The translations under genes were made by a program, and so were the position numbers. Shown piece after piece: positions 25,187-40,439 of a stretch of 64,000 nt of DNA. The stretch covers positions 2,976,725 through 3,040,724 of the forward strand of contig NC_060958.1 of NCBI RefSeq assembly GCF_910589235.1, given 5' to 3'. This stretch comes from Vespa crabro (taxonomy: Eukaryota; Arthropoda; Insecta; Hymenoptera; Vespidae). How positions within the stretch are numbered: position 1 is the first letter of the stretch; each line of letters begins with the position of its first letter. Below the pieces are notes generated by a model. The model saw nothing but the letters and a program-made list of their open reading frames with translations. It ran no database searches and was not told the DNA's origin.

Positions 25187-26842
25187 GATATTACTATCAA
25201 CGTAATTGTTATTAATGTTAATGTTATTCTTCTCATTGTCATTATTATTCTTGCTAATATGGTTATTGTTATTTTTATTATTAATGTCATTGCTATTTTT
25301 GTTATAGATATGATTTTTGATATTATTGTTATTATTGTTATTATTGTAATTATTAATATTAATTTTATTATTGTTATTGTTATTGTTATTCTTATTATTA
25401 CTGCTATTTTTGATATTGTTATTATTGATATTTTTATTAATTTTATTGGTATTAATGTATTTGATATTATTGTTAGTATTGCTATTATTTTTATAGTTAT
25501 TATTGTATTTGTTATTATTGTTATTATTGTTATTGTGTTGTTATTCCTATTATTATTATTGTTGTTATTGTTATTGTTGTTGTTATTACTATTATTTATA
25601 ACTTATTATTTTTAATGTTGTCATCATTATTATTACTATTGTTATTTCATTGTTATTGTTATTTAAATAATTTTTATTGTTCTTTATATTATTGTTATTG
25701 TTATTATGTTTATTGTAATAATTGTTATTGATATTATTGTTATATTGTTATTATTGTTATTGGTTATTATTGTTGATGTTATTATTATTACTGCTTTTTT
25801 TGATTCTGTTATTGTTGTTATTGTTATTGTTGATATTTTTATTATTTTTATTTATATAATTGTTATTGTTATTTGTCATTATTGTTATTGTTATTATAAT
25901 TATTATTGTTATTGTTGATATTTCTATTATAGGTATTATTGTTATTGTTAGTATTGTTATTGTTATTATTGGTATTGTTGTTATTTTTATTGTTATTACT
26001 ATTATTCTATTGTTATTGTAATTTTTGTTATTGTTAATATGTTTATTGTTATAATTGCTATTGAAGTTATTGTTATATTGTTATTATTGTTATTGGTTAT
26101 TATTGTTGTTGTTTTTATTATTACTGCTATTTATGATACTGTTATTATTATTATTATTATTGTTGATATTTTTATTATTTTTATTGTTATAATTGTTATT
26201 GTTATTAGTAATTATTGTTAATTTTGATATTTATATTATAGTTATTATTGTTATCGTTAGTATTGTTATTATAGTTATTGTTATAGTAAATTTTGTTATT
26301 GTTGTTATAATTATTGTTATTATTGTTATTATTGATATTATTATTGTTATTCTTGTTATTGTTGTTATTATTATTGATATTATTATTATTGTTATTATTT
26401 TTATTGTGAAGATTGTGATTTTTAGTAATGGTTATTATTGTTCTTGTTATTACTTTTAATATTGATATTGTTGTTTCTGTTATTATTGTCTTTGTTATTA
26501 TAATTTTTGTTATTATTATTATTGTTACTATTATTAATATTGTTATTGTTAATACTATTATTGCTCTTATTCATATTTTTATTATAGTAATTGTTTTTGT
26601 ATTTATTTCTATCATTGCAATTGTTATTATTGTTATTGTTAATATTATAATTCTTCTTATTATTATTTTTAATGTTATTTCTGTTATTGTTATTATTTCT
26701 ATTGTTGTTATTGCTATTATTATTATTGTAATTTTGATAATATTGTTATTGTTATTATTGTTGTTGTTAACATTGTTATTATTGTTATGGCTATTTTTTT
26801 TATTATTGTTATTGTTATTATTGTTATTGTAATATTGTTATT
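25187..26842 (+). repeat. m16, alpha1 monomer spanning the end of copy B (1656 bp)
   Basis: Follows m8 up to about 25,625, then continues with a D subunit at 25,706 of a different variant and an E at 26,039 with the alpha1 tail near 26,220. It has one E where m8 has two, so it is a recombinant start for the next region. Confidence 0.84.
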
Positions 26843-28299
26843 GATATTACTATCAACGTAATTGTTATTAATGTTAATGATATTCTTGTCATTGTCATTA
26901 TTATTCTTGTTAATATGATTATTGTTATTATTATTATTAATGTGTTTGCTATTTTTGTTATAGGTATGATTATTGTTATTATTGTTATTATTGTTATTAT
27001 TAATATTAATGTTATTATTGTTATTGTTATTCTTATTCTTATTATTACTGCTACTTTTGATATTGTTATTTTTGTTGTTATTACTATTATTTATAACTTA
27101 TTATTGTTAATGTTGTCATTATTATTATTACTATTGTTATTTTATTGTTATTGTTATTTAAATAATTGTTATTGTTTTTCCTTTTATTGTTATTGTTATT
27201 ATTTTATTGTTATTATTGTTAATGTTATTATTGATATTGTTGATATTGTTTTCATTAATACTTTTATTATTTTTATTGTTGTTATTGTTATTATTGCTAT
27301 CATTGTTATTGTTATTAACGTTATTGTTCATATAGTTATTGCTACATAAGATATTATTAATATTGTTAATATGGTTATTGTTAATATTATTATACTTATT
27401 ATTATTATTGTTATTGTTATTTTTGTTATTGTTATTATGTTTATTCTTATAATTGTTATTGATATTATAGTTATATTGTTATTATTGTTATTGGTTATTA
27501 TTGTTGATGTTATTATTATTACTGCATATTTTGATTCTGTTATTATTGTTATTGTTATTGTTATTATTTTTATTATTTTTATTGTTATAATTGTTATTGT
27601 TATTTGTTATTATTGTTATTGTTAGTATTGTTATTGTTATTATTGGTATTGTAAATTTTGTTATTGTTGTTACAATTATTGTTATTATTGTTATTATTGT
27701 TTTTATTGTTATTGTTGTTGTTATTATTGATATTATTGTTATTGCTATTGTTATTATTATTACTGCTATTATTGACGATGATATTATTGTTATTATTTTT
27801 ATTGTTAACCTTGCGATGTTTATTAATCGTTATTATTGTTCTTGTTATTACTTTTTATATTGATATTGTTGTTTCTGTTATTATTGTTATTGTTATTATT
27901 GGTATTGTTGTTATTTTTATAGTTACTACTATTATTCTATTGTTAATATTGTTATTATAATTTTTGTTATTATTATTAATGTTATTATTATTATTATTGT
28001 TATTGTTATTACTGTTATTGCTCTTATTCATATTGTTATTATACTAATTGTTTTTGTATTTATTTCTATCATTGTAATTGTTAATATTGTTATTGTTAAT
28101 ATTATAATTCTTCTTATTATTACTGTTAATGTTATTTCTGTTATTGTTATTATTTCCATTGCTGTTATTGTTATTATTATTATTGTTATTTTGATAATAT
28201 TGTTATTGTTATTATTGTTGTTGTTAACATTGTTATTATTGTTTTGGTTATTATTTTTATTATTGTTATTGTTATTATTGTTATTGTAATATTGTTATT
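26843..28299 (+). repeat. m17, beta monomer (1457 bp)
   Basis: Longest beta copy. It has ttttcattaatac near 27,249 (tgaatac in region 1 beta copies), D at 27,437 and gacgatgat near 27,773. It shares cattaatac and the ttgcgat variant near 27,810 with the beta monomers of region 3, so it is closer to those than to m3, m5 or m7. Confidence 0.84.
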
Positions 28300-29765
28300 G
28301 ATATTACTATCAACGTAATTGTTATTAATGTTCATGTTATTCTTCTCATTGTCATTATTATTCTTGCTAATATGATTATTGTTATTTTTATTATTAATGT
28401 CATTGCTATTTTTGTTATAGATATGATTTTTGATATTATTGTTATTATTGTTATTATTGTTATTATTAATATTAATGTTATTATTGTTATTGTTATTGAT
28501 ATTCTAATTATTACTGCTATTTTTGATATTGTTATTTTTGATATTGTTATTATTGTTATTAATTTTATTGTGATTAATGTATTTGATATTATTGTTAGTA
28601 TTGCTATTATTTTTATTGTTATTATTGTATTTGTTATTATTGTTATTATTGTTATTGTGTTGTTATTCCTATTATTATTATTGTTGTTATTGTGATTGTT
28701 GTTGTTATTACTATTATTTATAACTTATTATTGTTAATGTTGTCATTATTATTATTACTATTGTTATTTCATTGTTATTGTTATTTTAGTAATTGTTATT
28801 GTTTTTTCTATTATTGTTATTGTTATTATGTTTATTGTTATAATTGTTGTTGATATTATTGTTATATTGTTATTATTGTTATTGGTTATTATTGTTGATG
28901 TTATTATTATTACTGCTTTTTTTGATTCTGTTATTGTTGTTATTGTTATTGTTGATATTTTTATTATTTTTATTTATATAATTGTTATAGTTATTTGTTA
29001 TTATTTTTATTGTTATTATAATTATTATTGTTATTGTTGATATTGTTATTGTTATTATTGGTATTGTTGTTATTTTTATTGTTATTACTATTATTCTATT
29101 GTTATTGTAATTTTTGTTATTGTTAGTATATTTATTGTCATAATTGTTATTGAAGTTATTGTTATATTGTTATTAGTGTTATTAGTTATTATTGTTGTTG
29201 TTCTTATTATTACTGCTATTTTTGATACTGTTATTATTATTATTATAATTGTTGATATTTTTATTATTTTTATTGTTATTATTATTTCTGCTATTATTGA
29301 CGTTGTTATTATTGTTATTATTTTTATTGTTAAGATTGTGATTTTTATTAATGGTTATTATTGTTCTTGTTATTACTTTTAATGTTGATATTGTTGTTTC
29401 TGTTTTTATTGTCTTTGTTATTATAATTTTTGTTATTATTATTATTCTTACTATTATTAATATTGTTATTGTTATTACTGTTATTGCTCTTATTCATATT
29501 GTTATTATAGTAATTGTTTTTGTATTTATTTCTATCATTGCAATTGTTATTATTGTTATTGTTAATATTATAATTCTTCTTATTATTTTTTTTAATCTTA
29601 TTTCTGTTATTGTTATTATTTCTATTGTTGTTATTGTTATTATTATTATTGTAATTTTGATAATATTGTTATTGTTATTATTGTTGTTGTTAACATTGTT
29701 ATTATTGTTATGGCTATTATTTTTATTATTGTTATTGTTATTATTGTTAATGTAATATTGTTATT
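28300..29765 (+). repeat. m18, alpha2 monomer (1466 bp)
   Basis: D at 28,828 and E at about 29,128, where the usual atgtttatt reads atatttatt. It lacks about 48 bp around the T run, giving gttattgtgattgttgttg near 28,687. Confidence 0.84.
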
Positions 29766-31811
29766 GATATTACTATCAACGTAATTGTTATTAATGTTAA
29801 TGTTATTCTTGTCATTGTCATTATTATTCTTGCTAATATGGTTATTGTTATTGTTATTATTAATGTCATTGCTATTTTTGTTATAGATATGATTATTGTT
29901 ATTATTGTTATTATTGTTATTATTGTTATTATTAATATTAATGTTATTATTGTTATTGTTATTATTATTCTTATTATTACTGCTATTTTTGATATTGTTA
30001 TTTTTGATATTGTTATTATTGTTATTAATTTTATTGTGATTAATGTATTTGATATTATTGTTAGTAGTGCTATTATTTTTATTGTTATTATTGTATTTGT
30101 TATTATTGTTATTATTGTTATTGTGTTGTTATTCCTATTATTATTATTGTTGTTATTGTTATTGTTGTTGTTATTATTATTATTGCTATTGTTTTTTTTG
30201 TTGTTGTTGTTATTGTTGCTGTTATTTCTATTATTTATAACTTATTATTGTTAATGTTGTCATTATTATTATTAGTATTGTTATTTCATTGTTATTGTTA
30301 TTTTAATAATTGTTATTGTTTTTTCTATTATTGTTATTTTTATTACGTTTATTGTTATAATTGTTATTGATATTATTGTTATATTGTTATTATTGTTATT
30401 GGTTATTATTGTTGATGTTATTATTATTACTGCTTTTTTTGATTCTGTTATTGTTGTTATTGTTATTGTTGATATTTTTATTATTTTTATTTATATAATT
30501 GTTGTTGTTATTTGTTATTATTGTTATTGTTATTATAATTATTATTGTTATTGTTGATATTTCTATTATAGTTATTATTGTTATTGTTAGTATTGTTATT
30601 GTTATTATTGGTATTGTTGTTATTTTTATTGTTATTACTATTATTCTATTGTTATTGTATTTTTTGTTATTGTTAATATGTTTATTGTTATAATTGTTAT
30701 TGAAGTTATTGTTATATTGTTGTTATTGTTATTGGTTATTATTGTTGTTGTTCTTATTATTACTGCTATTTTTGATACTGTTATTATTATTATTATTATT
30801 GTTGATATTTTTATTATTTTTATTTATATAATTGTTATTGTTATTTGTTATTATTATTATTGTTATTATAATTATTATTGTTATTGTTGATATTTCTATT
30901 ATAGTTATTATTGTTATTGTTAGTATTGTTATTGTTATTATTGGTATTGTTGTTATTTTTATTGTTATTATTATTATTCTATTGTTATTGTAATTTTTGT
31001 TATTGTTAATATGTTTATTGCTATAATTGTTATTGAAGTTATTGTTATATTGTTGTTATTGTTATTGGTTATTATTGTTGTTGTTCTTATTATTACTGCT
31101 ATTTTTGATACTGTTATTATTATTATTATTATTGTTGATATTTTTATTATTTTTATTGTTATAATTGTTTTTGTTATTAGTAATTATTCTTACTTTTGAT
31201 ATTTATATTATAGTTATTATTGTTATCGTTAGTATTGTTATTATTGTTATTGTTATTGTAAATTTTGTTATTGTTTTTATAATTATTGTTATTATTGTTA
31301 TTATTGATATTATTATTGTTATTATTGTGATTGTTGTTATTATTATTGATATTATTATTATTGTTATTATTTATATTGTGAAGATTGTGATTTTTATTAA
31401 TGGTTATTGTTCTTGTTATTACTTTTAATATTGATATTGTTGTTTCTGTTATTATTGTCTTTGTTTTTATAATTTTTGTTATTATTATTATTGTTACTAT
31501 TATTAATATTGTTATTGTTATTACTATTATTGCTCTTATTCATATTTTTATTAAAGTAATTGTTTTTGTATTTATTTCTATCATTGCAATTGTTAATATT
31601 GTTATTGTTAATATTATAATTCTTCTTATTATTACTGTTAATGTTATTTCTGTTATTGTTATTATTTCCATTGCTGTTATTGTTATTATTATTATTGTTA
31701 TTTTGATAATATTGTTATTGTTATTATTGTTGTTGTTAACATTGTTATTACTGTTATGGCTATTATTTTTATTATTGTTATTGTTATTATTGTTATTGTA
31801 ATATTGTTATT
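29766..31811 (+). repeat. m19, alpha3 monomer (2046 bp)
   Basis: D at 30,345 (acgtttatt where others have atgtttatt) and E at 30,678 and 31,011, each 333 bp apart. The last E carries the ttcttacttttgatattt tail. Run of 8 T near 30,191. Confidence 0.86.
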
Positions 31812-33520
31812 GATATTACTATCAACGTAATTGTTATTAATGTTAATGTTATTCTTGTCATTGTCATTATTATTCTTGCTAATATGGTTATTGTTATTTT
31901 TATTATTAATGTCATTGCTATTTTTTTATAGATATGATTTTTGTTATTATTGTTATTATTGTTATTATTGTTATTATTAATATTAATGTTATTATTGTTA
32001 TTGTTATTGTCATTCTTATTATTACTGCTATTTTTGATATTGTTATTTTTGATATTGTTATTATTGTTATTAATTTTATTGTGATTAATGTATTTGATAT
32101 TATTGTTAGTATTGCTATTATTTTTATTGTTATTATTGTATTTGTTATTATTGTTATTATTGTTATTGTGTTGTTATTCCTATTATTATTATTGTTGTTA
32201 TTGCTATTGTTGTTGTTATTATTATTAATGCTATTGTTTTTTTTGTTGTTGTTTTTATTGTTGTTTTTATTACTATTATTTATAACTTATTATTGTTAAT
32301 GTTGTCATTATTATTATTACTATAATTATTTCATTGTTATTGTTATTTAAATAATTGTTATTGTTTTTTCTATTATTGTTATTGTTATTATGTTTATTGT
32401 TATAATTGTTATTGATATTATTGTTATATTGTTATTCTTGTTATTGGTTATTATTGTTGATGTTATTATTATTACTGCTTTTTTTGATTATGTTATTGTT
32501 GTTATTGTTATTGTTGATATTTTTATTATTTTTATTTATATAATTGTTATTGTTATTTGTTATTATTGTTATTGTTATTATAATTATTATTGTTATTGTT
32601 GATATTTCTATGATAGTTATTATTGTTATTGTTAGTATTGTTATTGTTATTATTGGTATTGTTGTTATTTTTATTGTTATTACTATTATTCTATTGTTAT
32701 TGTAATTTTTGTTATTGTAAATATGTTTATTGTTATAATTGTTATTGAAGTTATTGTTATATTGTTATTATTGTTATTGGTTATTATTGTAGTTTTTCTT
32801 ATTATTACTGCTATTTTTGATACTGTTATTATTATTATTATTATTGTTGATGTTTTTATTATTTTTATTGTTATAATTGTTATTGTTATTAGTAATTATT
32901 GTTACTTTTGATATTTATATTATAGTTATTAATGTTATCGTTAGTATTGTTATTATTGTTATTGATTTTGGAAATTTTGTTATTGTTGTTATAATTATTG
33001 TTATTATTGTTATTATTGATATTATTATTGTTATTATTGTTATTGTTGTTATTATTATTGATATTATTATTATTGTTATTATTTTTATTGTGAAGATTGT
33101 GATTTTTAGTAATGGTTATTATTGTTCTTGTTATTACTTTTAATATTGATATTGTTGTTTCTGTTATTATTGCCTTTGTTATTATAATTTTTGTTATTAT
33201 TATTATTGTTACTATTATTAATATTGTTATTGTTAATACAATTATTGCTCTTATTCATATTTTTATTATAGTAATTGTTTTTGTATTTATTTCTATCATT
33301 GCAATTGTTATTATTGTTATTGTTAATATTATAATTCTTCTTATTATTACTGTTAATGTTATTTCTGTTATTGTTATTATTACCATTGCTGTTATTGTTA
33401 TTATTATTATTGTTATTTTGATAATATTGTTATTGTTATTATTGTTGTTGTTAACATTGTTATTACTGTTATGGCTATTATTTTTGTTATTGTTATTATT
33501 GTTAATGTAATATTGTTATT
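31812..33520 (+). repeat. m20, alpha1 monomer (1709 bp)
   Basis: D at 32,390 and E at 32,723. The anchor block has the ctatttttttatag form shared with m1, m9 and m25. Single-base variants include gattatgtt at about 32,486. Confidence 0.85.
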
Positions 33521-35566
33521 GATATTACTATCAACGTAATTGTTATTAATGTTATTGTTATTCTTGTCATTATCATTATTATTATTGCTAATATGGTTAT
33601 TGTTATTTTTATTATTAATGTCATTGCTATTTTTGTTATAGATATGATTTTTGCTATTATTGTTATTATTGTTATTATTGTTATTATTAATATTAATGTT
33701 ATTATTGTTATTGTTATTATTATTCTTATTATTACTGCTATTTTTGATATTGTTATTTTTGATATTGTTATTATTGTTATTAATTTTATTGTGATTCATG
33801 TATTTGATATTATTGTTAGTAGTGCTATTATTTTTATTGTTATTATTGTATTTGTTATTATTGTTATTATTGTTATTGTGTTGTTATTCCTATTATTATT
33901 ATTGTTGTTATTGTTATTGTTGTTGTTATTATTATTATTGCTATTGTTTTTTTTGTTGTTGTTGTTATTGTTGTTGTTATTACTATTATTTATAACTTAT
34001 TATTGTTAATGTTGTCATTATTATTATTAGTATTGTTATTTCATTGTTATTGTTATTTTAATAATTGTTATTGTTTTTTCTATTATTGTTATTTTTATTA
34101 CGTTTATTGTTATAATTGTTATTGATATTATTGTTATATTGTTATTATTGTTATTGGTTATTATTGTTGATGTTATTATTATTACTGCTTTTTTTGATTC
34201 TGTTATTGTTGTTATTGTTATTGTTGATATTTTTATTATTTTTATTTATATAATTGTTGTTGTTATTTGTTATTATTGTTATTGTTATTATAATTATTAT
34301 TGTTATTGTTGATATTTCTATTATAGTTATTATTGTTATTGTTAGTATTGTTATTGTTATTATTGGTATTGTTGTTATTTTTATTGTTATTACTATTATT
34401 CTATTGTTATTGTATTTTTTGTTATTGTTAATATGTTTATTGTTATAATTGTTATTGAAGTTATTGTTATATTGTTGTTATTGTTATTGGTTATTATTGT
34501 TGTTGTTCTTATTATTACTGCTATTTTTGATACTGTTATTATTATTATTATTATTGTTGATATTTTTATTATTTTTATTTATATAATTGTTATTGTTATT
34601 TGTTATTATTGTTATTGTTATTATAATTATTATTGTTATTGTTGATATTTCTATTATAGTTATTATTGTTATTGTTAGTATTGTTATTGTTATTATTGGT
34701 ATTGTTGTTATTTTTATTGTTATTATTATTATTCTATTGTTATTGTAATTTTTGTTATTGTTAATATGTTTATTGCTATAATTGTTATTGAAGTTATTGT
34801 TATATTGTTGTTATTGTTATTGGTTATTATTGTTGTTGTTCTTATTATTACTGCTATTTTTGATACTGTTATTATTATTATTATTATTGTTGATATTTTT
34901 ATTATTTTTATTGTTATAATTGTTTTTGTTATTAGTAATTATTCTTACTTTTGATATTTATATTATAGTTATTATTGTTATCATTAGTATTGTTATTATT
35001 GTTATTGTTATTGTAAATTTTGTTATTGTTTTTATAATTATTGTTATTATTGTTATTATTGATATTATTATTGTTATTATTGTGATTGTTGTTATTATTA
35101 TTGATATTATTATTATTGTTATTATTTATATTGTGAAGATTGTGATTTTTATTAATGGTTATTGTTCTTGTTATTACTTTTAATATTGATATTGTTGTTT
35201 CTGTTATTATTGTCTTTGTTATTATAATTTTTGTAATTATTATTATTGTTACTATTATTAATATTGTTATTGTTATTACTATTATTGCTCTTATTCATAT
35301 TTTTATTAAAGTAATTGTTTTTGTATTTATTTCTATCATTGCAATTGTTAATATTGTTATTGTTAATATTATAATTCTTCTTATTATTACTGTTAATGTT
35401 ATATCTGTTATTGTTATTATTTTCATTGCTGTTATTGTTATTATTATTATTGTTATTTTGATAATATTGTTATTGTTATTATTGTTGTTGTTAACATTGT
35501 TATTACTGTTATGGCTATTATTTTTATTATTGTTATTGTTATTATTGTTATTGTAATATTGTTATT
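33521..35566 (+). repeat. m21, alpha3 monomer (2046 bp)
   Basis: D at 34,100 and E at 34,433 and 34,766. Follows m19 at an offset of exactly 3,755 from roughly 29,890 onward and m24 at offset 4,874. Its first 120 bp are of a different anchor-block subtype from those in m19. Confidence 0.87.
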
Positions 35567-36352
35567 GATATTACTATCAACGTAATTGTTATTAATGTTA
35601 ATGTTATTCTTGTCATTGTCATTATTATTCTTGCTAATATGGTTATTGTTATTGTTATTATTAATGTCATTGCTATTTTTGTTATAGATATGATTATTGT
35701 TATTATTGTTATTATTGTTATTATTGTTATTATTAATATTAATGTTATTATTGTTATTGTTATTATTATTCTTATTATTACTGCTATTTTTGATATTGTT
35801 ATTTTTGATATTGTTATTATTGTTATTAATTTTATTGTGATTCATGTATTTGATATTATTGTTAGTAGTGCTATTATTTTTATTGTTATTATTGTATTTG
35901 TTATTATTGTTATTATTGTTATTGTGTTGTTATTCCTATTATTATTATTGTTGTTATTGTTATTGTTGTTGTTATTATTATTATTGCTATTGTTTTTTTT
36001 GTTGTTGTTGTTATTGTTGTTGTTATTACTATTATTTATAACTTATTATTGTTAATGTTGTCATTATTATTATTAGTATTGTTATTTCATTGTTATTGTT
36101 ATTTTAATAATTGTTATTGTTTTTTCTATTATTGTTATTTTTATTACGTTTATTGTTATAATTGTTATTGATATTATTGTTATATTGTTATTATTGTTAT
36201 TGGTTATTATTGTTGATGTTATTATTATTACTGCTTTTTTTGATTCTGTTATTGTTGTTATTGTTATTGTTGATATTTTTATTATTTTTATTTATATAAT
36301 TGTTATTGTTATTTGTTATTATTGTTATTATTGTTAATGTAATATTGTTATT
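35567..36352 (+). repeat. m22, truncated monomer (786 bp)
   Basis: Normal anchor, T run and D start (36,146), then at about 36,310-36,335 the D sequence jumps straight into the last 30-40 bp of a monomer, before the next anchor. Both E subunits and the following 700 or so bases are missing. The junction lies in gttattattgttatt, common to both partners. Confidence 0.88.
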
Positions 36353-38394
36353 GATATTACTATCAACGTAATTGTTATTAATGTTAATGTTATTCTTGTC
36401 ATTGTCATTATTATTCTTGCTAATATGGTTATTGTTATTGTTATTATTAATGTCATTGCTATTTTTGTTATAGATATGATTATTGTTATTATTGTTATTA
36501 TTGTTATTATTGTTATTATAAATATTAATGTTATTATTGTTATTGTTATTATTATTCTTATTATTACTGCTATTTTTATATTGTTATTTTTGATATTGTT
36601 ATTATTGTTATTAATTTTATTGTGATTAATGTATTTGATATTATTGTTAGTATTGCTATTATTTTTATTGTTATTATTGTATTTGTTATTATTGTTATTA
36701 TTGTTATAGTGTTGTTATTCCTATTATTATTATTGATGTTATTGCTATTGTTGTTGTTATTACTATTAATGCTATTGTTTTTTTTGTTGTTGTTTTTATT
36801 GTTGTTGTTATTACTATTATTTATAACTTATTATTGTTAATGTTGTCATTATTATTATTACTATTGTTATTTCATTGTTATTGTTATTTAAATAATTTTT
36901 ATTGTTCTTTATATTATTGTTATTGTTATTATGTTTATTGTAATAATTGTTCTTGATATTATTGTTATATTTTTATTATTGTTATTGGTTATTATTGTTG
37001 TTGTTATTATTATTACTGCTTTTTTTGATTCTGTTATTGTTGTTATTGTTATTGTTGATATTTTTATTATTTTTATTTATATAATTGTTATTGTTATTTG
37101 TTATTATTGTTATTGTTATTATAATTATTATTGTTATTGTTGATATTTCTATTATAGTTATTATTGTTATTGTTAGTATTGTTATTGTTATTATTGGTAT
37201 TGTTGTTATTTTTATTGTTATTACTATTATTCTATTGTTATTGTAATTTTTGTTATTGTTAATATGTTTATTGTTATAATTGTTATTGAAGTTATTGTTA
37301 TATTGTTGTTATTGTTATTGGTTATTATTGTTGTTGTTCTTATTATTACTGCTATTTTTGATACTGTTATTATTATTATTATTATTGTTGATATTTTTAT
37401 TATTTTTATTTATATAATTGTTATTGTTATTTGTTATTATTGTTATTGTTATTATAATTATTATTGTTATTGTTGATATTTCTATTATAGTTATTATTGT
37501 TATTGTTAGTATTGTTATTGTTATTATTGGTATTGTTGTTATTTTTATTGTTATTATTATTATTCTATTGTTATTGTAATTTTTGTTATTGTTAATATGT
37601 TTATTGCTATAATTGTTATTGAAGTTATTGTTATATTGTTGTTATTGTTATTGGTTATTATTGTTGTTGTTCTTATTATTACTGCTATTTTTGATACTGT
37701 TATTATTATTATTATTATTGTTGATATTTTTATTATTTTTATTGTTATAATTGTTTTTGTTATTAGTAATTATTGTTACTTTTGATATTTATATTATAGT
37801 TATTATTGTTATCGTTAGTATTGTTATTATTGTTATTGTTATTGTAAATTTTGTTATTGTTTTTATAATTATTGTTATTATTGTTATTATTGATATTATT
37901 ATTGTTATTATTGTGATTGTTGTTATTATTATTGATATTATTATTATTGTTATTATTTTTATTGTGAAGATTGTGATTTTTAGTAATGGTTATTATTGTT
38001 CTTGTTATTACTTTTAATATTGATATTGTTGTTTCTGTTATTATTGCCTTTGTTATTATAATTTTTGTTATTATTATTATTGTTACTATTATTAATATTG
38101 TTATTGTTAATACAATTATTGCTCTTATTCATATTTTTATTATAGTAATTGTTTTTGTATTTATTTCTATCATTGCAATTGTTATTATTGTTATTGTTAA
38201 TATTATAATTCTTCTTATTATTACTGTTAATGTTATTTCTGTTATTGTTATTATTACCATTGCTGTTATTGTTATTATTATTATTGTTATTTTGATAATA
38301 TTGTTATTGTTATTATTGTTGTTGTTAACATTGTTATTACTGTTATGGCTATTATTTTTGTTATTGTTATTATTGTTAATGTAATATTGTTATT
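36353..38394 (+). repeat. m23, alpha3 monomer, mosaic (2042 bp)
   Basis: D at 36,931 resembles the m6 D (gttcttgatatt), followed by E at 37,264 and 37,597. Its last part (from about 37,950) matches m20 rather than m19 or m21, at offset 4,874. A 1 bp loss near 36,578 (atttttatattg) shifts the frame here. The ATTAATATTAAT palindrome is broken (ataaatattaat). Confidence 0.84.
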
Positions 38395-40439
38395 GATATT
38401 ACTATCAACGTAATTGTTATTAATGTTATTGTTATTCTTGTCATTATCATTATTATTATTGCTAATATGGTTATTGTTATTTTTATTATTAATGTCATTG
38501 CTATTTTTGTTATAGATATGATTTTTGCTATTATTGTTATTATTGTTATTATTGTTATTATTAATATTAATGTTATTATTGTTATTGTTATTATTATTCT
38601 TATTATTACTGCTATTTTTGATATTGTTATTTTTGATATTGTTATTATTGTTATTAATTTTATTGTGATTCATGTATTTGATATTATTGTTAGTAGTGCT
38701 ATTATTTTTATTGTTATTATTGTATTTGTTATTATTGTTATTATTGTTATTGTGTTGTTATTCCTATTATTATTATTGTTGTTATTGTTATTGTTGTTGT
38801 TATTATTATTATTGCTATTGTTTTTTTTGTTGTTGTTGTTATTGTTGTTGTTATTTCTATTATTTATAACTTATTATTGTTAATGTTGTCATTATTATTA
38901 TTAGTATTGTTATTTCATTGTTATTGTTATTTTAATAATTGTTATTGTTTTTTCTATTATTGTTATTTTTATTACGTTTATTGTTATAATTGTTATTGAT
39001 ATTATTGTTATATTGTTATTATTGTTATTGGTTATTATTGTTGATGTTATTATTATTACTGCTTTTTTTGATTCTGTTATTGTTGTTATTGTTATTGTTG
39101 ATATTTTTATTATTTTTATTTATATAATAGTTATTGTTATTTGTTATTATTGTTATTGTTATTATAATTATTATTGTTATTGTTGATATTTCTATTATAG
39201 TTATTATTGTTATTGTTAGTATTGTTATTGTTATTATTGGTATTGTTGTTATTTTTATTGTTATTACTATTATTCTATTGTTATTGTATTTTTTGTTATT
39301 GTTAATATGTTTATTGTTATAATTGTTATTGAAGTTATTGTTATATTGTTGTTATTGTTATTGGTTATTATTGTTGTTGTTCTTATTATTACTGCTATTT
39401 TTGATACTGTTATTATTATTATTATTATTGTTGATATTTTTATTATTTTTATTTATATAATTGTTATTGTTATTTGTTATTATTGTTATTGTTATTATAA
39501 TTATTATTGTTATTGTTGATATTTCTATTATAGTTATTATTGTTATTGTTAGTATTGTTATTGTTATTATTGGTATTGTTGTTATTTTTATTGTTATTAT
39601 TATTATTCTATTGTTATTGTAATTTTTGTTATTGTTAATATGTTTATTGCTATAATTGTTATTGAAGTTATTGTTATATTGTTGTTATTGTTATTGGTTA
39701 TTATTGTTGTTGTTCTTATTATTACTGCTATTTTTGATACTGTTATTATTATTATTATTATTGTTGATATTTTTATTATTTTTATTGTTATAATTGTTTT
39801 TGTTATTAGTAATTATTCTTACTTTTGATATTTATATTATAGTTATTATTGTTATCATTAGTATTGTTATTATTGTTATTGTTATTGTAAATTTTGTTAT
39901 TGTTTTTATAATTATTGTTATTATTGTTATTATTGATATTATTATTGTTATTATTGTGATTGTTGTTATTATTATTGATATTATTATTATTGTTATTATT
40001 TATATTGTGAAGATTGTGATTTTTTTAATGGTTATTGTTCTTGTTATTACTTTTAATATTGATATTGTTGTTTCTGTTATTATTGTCTTTGTTATTATAA
40101 TTTTTGTAATTATTATTATTGTTACTATTATTAATATTGTTATTGTTATTACTATTATTGCTCTTATTCATATTTTTATTAAAGTAATTGTTTTTGTATT
40201 TATTTCTATCATTGCAATTGTTAATATTGTTATTGTTAATATTATAATTCTTCTTATTATTACTGTTAATGTTATATCTGTTATTGTTATTATTTTCATT
40301 GCTGTTATTGTTATTATTATTATTGTTATTTTGATAATATTGTTATTGTTATTATTGTTGTTGTTAACATTGTTATTACTGTTATGGCTATTATTTTTAT
40401 TATTGTTATTGTTATTATTGTTATTGTAATATTGTTATT
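38395..40439 (+). repeat. m24, alpha3 monomer (2045 bp)
   Basis: D at 38,974 and E at 39,307 and 39,640. Copy of m21 at offset 4,874, with one base missing near 40,021 (gatttttttaatgg) that fuses two open frames. Confidence 0.87.

Larger units (their letters stand above)
12947..25625 (+). repeat. Higher-order repeat copy B
   Basis: Near-identical copy of positions 1 to about 12,745. By eye, substitutions are scattered single bases: for example cct becomes ccc at about 13,565, and attgatatttttatt replaces attgatattgttatt at about 25,430. From 25,626 (tcatcattat against tcatctttat at 12,746) differences become frequent and the next stretch no longer follows copy A. The copy therefore ends inside monomer m16. 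Confidence 0.93.
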
